DNA of 64,000 nucleotides from Vigna angularis. Taxonomy: Eukaryota; Streptophyta; Magnoliopsida; Fabales; Fabaceae. The position numbers and the translations under genes were made by a program. The stretch covers positions 2,662,501-2,726,500 of the forward strand of contig NC_068973.1 in the NCBI RefSeq assembly GCF_016808095.1, in the 5' to 3' direction. The notes beneath the pieces are model-generated. The model had not been told where the DNA came from. It saw only the letters and a program-made list of their open reading frames with translations, and did not search any database. Below, one piece after another: positions 62,645-64,000 of this stretch; positions within the stretch are counted from its first letter, which is position 1; each line of letters starts with the position of its first letter.

Positions 62645-64000
62645 CATAAGTTACCTGGAAATAAGAATATAATTAAAAGCAATATCATGGCACATATTTA
62701 CCTATCAGAAAGTAAAACAAATTGCTGGTTATCAGGATCTTGTAAAGCATTTGCCAGTAGTCGTCGTTCTGCATTAACCATAGATATTTTACCCCACACC
62801 ACCTGCAATAAAGTAACCAACTATTAACATAGCTGCTAACTACCATAATAGCTACTTTTAGAGCATGTAGTTTAACTTCAAATTAAACTCATAGCTTATT
62901 ATAAAAAAAATTCTAACTTCAATTATGTTACTAAGGCACTCTCAAAAATAGTAAAGTCACAGAAGTAAAACTAGACTAAACTTCCTAGCTTATATATAAT
63001 GTTATCCTAGACTTCTAACATAATTCAAATACGCAAATACATGTACATTATAATCTCTTAACAGGAAGTAAAGTGTGTGAAATTAGCAGATTATGTTACC
63101 AATGCAAAATATTGCATTTCAGACTGTCAGGTTGACAGAGTCAACACTACATTCCTATGCATGTCTATTAAATAGTTACAGCATCAGTTAATCTCTCACG
63201 TTGATAGACATTTTGGTTTCATATATTTGGGTACTCTAAAGTAGGAGATTCGTTTTGGTCACAACATTAACAAAAGTCGACTCATGCAAAGAAGGCACTT
63301 TAAAGGAAATTTCAAGAAGAAAAACAAGAAGTAACAACATTAAACAATGATTTAAATTCAATACATATACATGAGGAAAACAATTGATCGGTGATAGGAA
63401 ACAGAACAATCATGAGACAAGTTGCACACATGGTCACTATGTATATCCTGATTGATAAAATAACAGATGATAGTAAACATAACAATCGTAACACTACACA
63501 CCTGAGCACTTCGTATATCCCGGTCAACAAAATAACGGCTCACATGAATTGGTTTAGTCTTAGATGCATGCACATATACTGAGAATTTCCCTTCATGTCC
63601 CTACCAAAAAGGAGAAAAGTATTCTTCCAGGTGAGCACACTGAATTAGCATGGTTCAGAAGCAAAGACAATTAACCAACAGAATTGCAACTACAAACTAT
63701 GATTGTTCATTCTCCCATATGCATGTATCAAGAATTTATGAATCGAACATATTTTACATCTTGTGGTGTACATTTATTCAAACTTAATAGCTAAGATCCA
63801 AACACTTAACCTAAATATAAAACCATTATTCATTGCATTCCGTTAGGACCAGAAAGACCATTAACAAATTTCATGCAAAGCACTTGTTCAGTATTCATAT
63901 AAGTGTACAATAAACCAGTACCCTAGTTTGTCATTCAAGTTCAGTCTCACCGTCCCAACAGAAGGAATAAATTTTCCAAATTCTATCAAATCCTGATATC
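60009..64000 (-). CDS. Core-2/I-branching (DUF266, GT14) glycosyltransferase, 3' ten exons; 5' end outside window
   Basis: Predicted Golgi type II membrane glycosyltransferase of the plant DUF266/GT14 group. Minus-strand exons: 64000-63951 (partial), 63600-63502, 62802-62702, 62578-62507, 62376-62286, 61847-61767, 61120-61061, 60987-60865, 60261-60223, 60137-60009. All borders are GT-AG and phases agree, giving 264 C-terminal residues from GHEGKFSVYVHASK to LFSNYSAS. Family hallmarks in order: VVWGKISMVNAERRLL, FVLLSDSCVPLY, NVSFVDCFMDPGPHGNGRY, FRKGAQWFSMKRQHAVIVMA, CIADEHYLPTFF, DPGGIANWSTTHVDWSERKW, SWPCLWNGIQKPCYLFARKF. The sugar donor and acceptor are unknown for most members; rice BC10, a relative, affects wall synthesis. 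The N-terminal membrane anchor should lie beyond the right edge. Reading frame of the partial first exon is uncertain (see findings). Confidence 0.93.
62610..62642. repeat. (AT)n in an intron of the glycosyltransferase gene
   Basis: About 33 bp of AT between the exons at 62507-62578 and 62702-62802. Confidence 0.9.

Overview
This is plant nuclear DNA, almost certainly from a dicot legume. It is very AT-rich and full of (AT)n microsatellites and transposon debris. The genes it holds are TIR-NBS-LRR (TNL) resistance genes with a C-terminal C-JID domain, a run of MIR169 microRNA hairpins, a cysteine-rich secreted peptide gene and the 3' part of an intron-rich GT14-type glycosyltransferase gene. 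Phaseoleae (Vigna/Phaseolus type) is my guess from the general look, not something the sequence proves.

Layout. About 0-6 kb holds AT-rich repeats and gene relics: a copia gag remnant, an unidentified broken coding stretch and a 60-bp fragment of a TNL LRR. From 6.1 to 22.8 kb there are three TNL genes whose four-exon models close without frameshifts (spliced CDS lengths 2622, 3198 and 3558 nt). TNL-1 and TNL-2 lie in tandem on the minus strand. TNL-3 is on the plus strand, head-to-head with TNL-2. TNL-1 is truncated and abuts a copy of another TNL's 5' flank, so the array has been reshaped by unequal exchange. From 24.6 to 50.2 kb seven MIR169 hairpins all lie on the plus strand, each with its own TATA box 81-150 bp upstream of the mature miRNA. 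At least four share a conserved 5' module containing TTCTATTCCCA and, in three, AGTCAAC; one further copy of that module has lost its hairpin. A CACTA transposon carrying GC-rich coding-like DNA (36720-38484) and a Mutator-like element with ~225-bp inverted repeats (39278-40271) are inserted among the MIR169 genes. From 50 to 57 kb there is a hAT-like MITE with an 8-bp target duplication, a two-exon defensin-like gene and a 2.5-kb TG...CA retroelement-like repeat rich in the motif CGTTCGG. From 60 to 64 kb, on the minus strand, ten exons of a Core-2/I-branching (DUF266, GT14) glycosyltransferase run off the right edge.

How the parts work. The TNLs are expected to be intracellular immune receptors, and the head-to-head pair may share a regulatory region. 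MIR169 products normally repress NF-YA (HAP2) transcription factors in drought, nutrient and nodulation responses. The defensin-like peptide is secreted. The glycosyltransferase is a Golgi membrane-type enzyme. I see no evidence that these four systems cooperate. Apart from the MIR169 array and its relics, the non-genic DNA is mostly AT-rich with no recognisable function.
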